The notes below the pieces were generated by a model. It had not been told where the DNA came from, ran no database searches, and saw nothing but the letters and a program-made list of their open reading frames with translations. The translations under genes and the position numbers were made by a program. From CAZUVQ01 sp964623915 (GTDB lineage Bacteria; Bacillota; Clostridia; UMGS1883; UMGS1540), in NCBI GenBank assembly GCA_964623915.1, contig CAZUVQ010000004.1, positions 1-34,294 of the forward strand: DNA of 34,294 bases, read 5' to 3'. The stretch's first letter is position 1. Every line of letters starts with the position of its first letter. Below, piece after piece: positions 33,031-34,294 of this stretch.

Positions 33031-34294
33031 TGTCGTTCTCCTTTATAATATTATTATATAACTTTATTAGTGCATCATCTTTGATTATTTTACCTTCTTC
33101 ACGCAGCCTTAAAATAAATTCAGGGGTAAGTGACGTCTGATTTCTGACAATTTCGCAAAAAGCGTCAATATCACCCTCAAGAAGGTTTTTTGAAACAAAA
33201 AATTCATCTTTATTGTGATAGACAATGGCAATCTTTCCATTGTCTTCCTCAATCTCCGCCATTCCAAGCGCAGCGGACATCTGAAATTTGTTTTTTGCGA
33301 AAACCTCTCCTAATATATCCGACCATGAATTTTTAAGTTTTTGCAAAAGCTCACTGTCTGCAACCATTTTTACAGGAGGGGGCAGAGGGGCTTCGTCTCT
33401 TTTACTGTCATCTTCTTTTTTCTTTTTTGTGTTTACAGTTATATTACCGGAAGAAATTTTATTTTCAAGTTCAGCAATTCTTGCTGCTATTGATTCCGGT
33501 GTACTGCTATATTGCGGATTTATCATTTTGACAAGTGAAACCTCTAAAATAAGCCTTGGGTTTACAGTTGTTCTGAATAAAGATTGTGCTTCCGATGCCT
33601 GTTTTATCAGAAAAACAATGTATTCAGACGTTATGCCTTTTGCAAGTTCTTTTAACCCCTCAGCTTCTTCTTCGGATACATTTAATGTTATTGAAGCGTT
33701 TTCGGTATATTTACAAAGCATTATATTTCGTAAAAGAGCAATAAACTCATCAGTAACAGCAGGAATACTCTGTCCGCTGTCAACAAGAGAGGCAACGGCA
33801 TCAAAAGCTCCTTTTATATCCTTTGATTTAATTGAATTAAAAATTTTATATGTTACTTCTTTATTGTCGGCTCCTAAAAAAGAGGAAACTATCTTATAAT
33901 CAAGTGAGTTTGTACCAATAGAAAGGCACTGGTCAAGCAGTGATAAAGCATCTCTCATAGCACCGTCGGCTTTCTCTGCAATAAGCCTTATTGCGCTGTC
34001 TTCTATTGCAACGTCACTGTCTGATAATATTTTTTTTATCTGTTTTTCAATATCATTTACAGTAATCCGCTTAAAATCAAATCTCTGACAACGGGAAAGG
34101 ATTGTAGCAGGAACTTTGTGTGCCTCCGTTGTAGCTAAAATAAAATGGACATGGGAGGGAGGTTCTTCTAAAACTTTCAGCAAAGCATTGAATGCGGATG
34201 TTGAAAGCATATGTACTTCATCTATAATATAAACCTTGTATTTTAATGCAGTTCCCGAAAACCTTGTTTCATCACGTAGCGTACGTATATTATC
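33017..34294 (-). CDS. dnaX: DNA polymerase III subunit gamma/tau, partial (N-terminus beyond the window)
   Basis: The clamp-loader ATPase subunit is read from the window edge inward, giving about 425 residues of a protein usually near 550. The visible start contains Walker B and sensor regions: YKVYIIDEVHMLS, LLKVLEEPPSHVHFILATTE and PATILSRCQRFDFKR, then sensor 2/lid GAMRDALSLLDQ. The Walker A and zinc-finger parts lie outside the window. Domain III ends near LVKMINPQ, followed by a Lys/Glu-rich linker and a C-terminal tau-like domain. A slippery A-AAA-AAG heptamer sits in the linker. The gene precedes ybaB with a short overlap. The frame runs past the internal ATG at 34210, so that is not a start. 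Confidence 0.95.
   Translation of the reverse strand, partial: DNIRTLRDETRFSGTALKYKVYIIDEVHMLSTSAFNALLKVLEEPPSHVHFILATTEAHKVPATILSRCQRFDFKRITVNDIEKQIKKILSDSDVAIEDSAIRLIAEKADGAMRDALSLLDQCLSIGTNSLDYKIVSSFLGADNKEVTYKIFNSIKSKDIKGAFDAVASLVDSGQSIPAVTDEFIALLRNIMLCKYTENASITLNVSEEEAEGLKELAKGITSEYIVFLIKQASEAQSLFRTTVNPRLILEVSLVKMINPQYSSTPESIAARIAELENKISSGNITVNTKKKKEDDSKRDEAPLPPPVKMVADSELLQKLKNSWSDILGEVFAKNKFQMSAALGMAEIEEDNGKIAIVYHNKDEFFVSKNLLEGDIDAFCEIVRNQTSLTPEFILRLREEGKIIKDDALIKLYNNIIKENDNGER
33422..33428 (-). other. Possible -1 frameshift site in dnaX
   Basis: On the minus strand the codons ACA AAA AAG contain the slippery heptamer A-AAA-AAG in the phase used by Escherichia coli dnaX. A -1 shift would add GAA AAA AGA AGA and stop at TGA (33410-33408), giving a gamma-like product without the C-terminal domain. 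No downstream hairpin or upstream Shine-Dalgarno-like stimulator was found. Confidence 0.35.

Noticed and set aside
33288..33899. 203-codon open frame on the plus strand opposite dnaX
   Set aside because: It is antisense to a clearly conserved gene, has no ribosome site and encodes low-complexity serine and phenylalanine rich sequence.
1..34294. CRISPR arrays, tRNA, rRNA, insertion sequences, riboswitches
   Set aside because: No regularly spaced repeats, cloverleaf sequences, transposase genes or recognised riboswitch cores were seen on either strand.

Overview
The window is AT-rich chromosomal DNA from an anaerobic, endospore-forming, low-GC Gram-positive bacterium, most likely a member of the Clostridia. 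Spore formation is shown by a gerA-type germinant receptor operon, a YpeB germination protein and an alpha/beta-type small acid-soluble spore protein. Anaerobic life with oxygen defence is shown by PerR, desulfoferrodoxin, rubredoxin, ferritin and rubrerythrin. Fermentation is shown by a bifunctional AdhE. Two S-layer homology (SLH) proteins point to a surface S-layer. The genus cannot be named from the sequence alone.

Layout. (1) 1-4457: the right end of a prophage or phage-derived element, with tail/appendage genes followed by a small membrane protein, holin and CHAP endolysin, closed by a strong terminator. (2) 4521-5333: tcdA (tRNA t6A dehydratase) on its own consensus promoter. (3) 5355-11052: a redox and metal block, perR-dfx-rubredoxin-ferritin, then a ZIP transporter, a rubrerythrin with a rubredoxin domain at each end, and a Cu(I) P-type ATPase. 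A perfect PerR box lies at the start site of the perR operon. (4) 11125-15200: germinant receptor operon in the order A-C-D-B. (5) 15228-19777: a LysR regulator, adhE with a near-perfect Rex box over its -10 element, and an APH-fold kinase whose start overlaps the adhE stop. (6) 19795-26271: SLH protein (minus), then HAD phosphatase, ypeB and SASP (plus), then a second SLH protein (minus). (7) 24013-29818 (minus): an exporter operon of membrane fusion protein, ABC ATPase and MacB-like permease, with the second SLH gene as its last cistron. (8) 29973-32058: groES-groEL under a perfect CIRCE element. (9) 32069-34294 (minus): dnaX (cut by the window edge), ybaB and recR, the classic replication/recombination cluster, converging on groEL.

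How the genes fit together. The PerR regulon removes superoxide (desulfoferrodoxin) and peroxide (rubrerythrin), with rubredoxin as the probable electron carrier and ferritin storing the iron; metal transporters sit next to it. AdhE reoxidises NADH, which matches control by the NADH sensor Rex. No CRISPR array, insertion sequence, tRNA or rRNA was found. No wholly unfamiliar multi-gene system is evident. The observations most worth pursuing are the MacAB-type exporter joined to an SLH protein, the kinase translationally coupled to adhE, the two-rubredoxin rubrerythrin, and a possible programmed frameshift site in dnaX.
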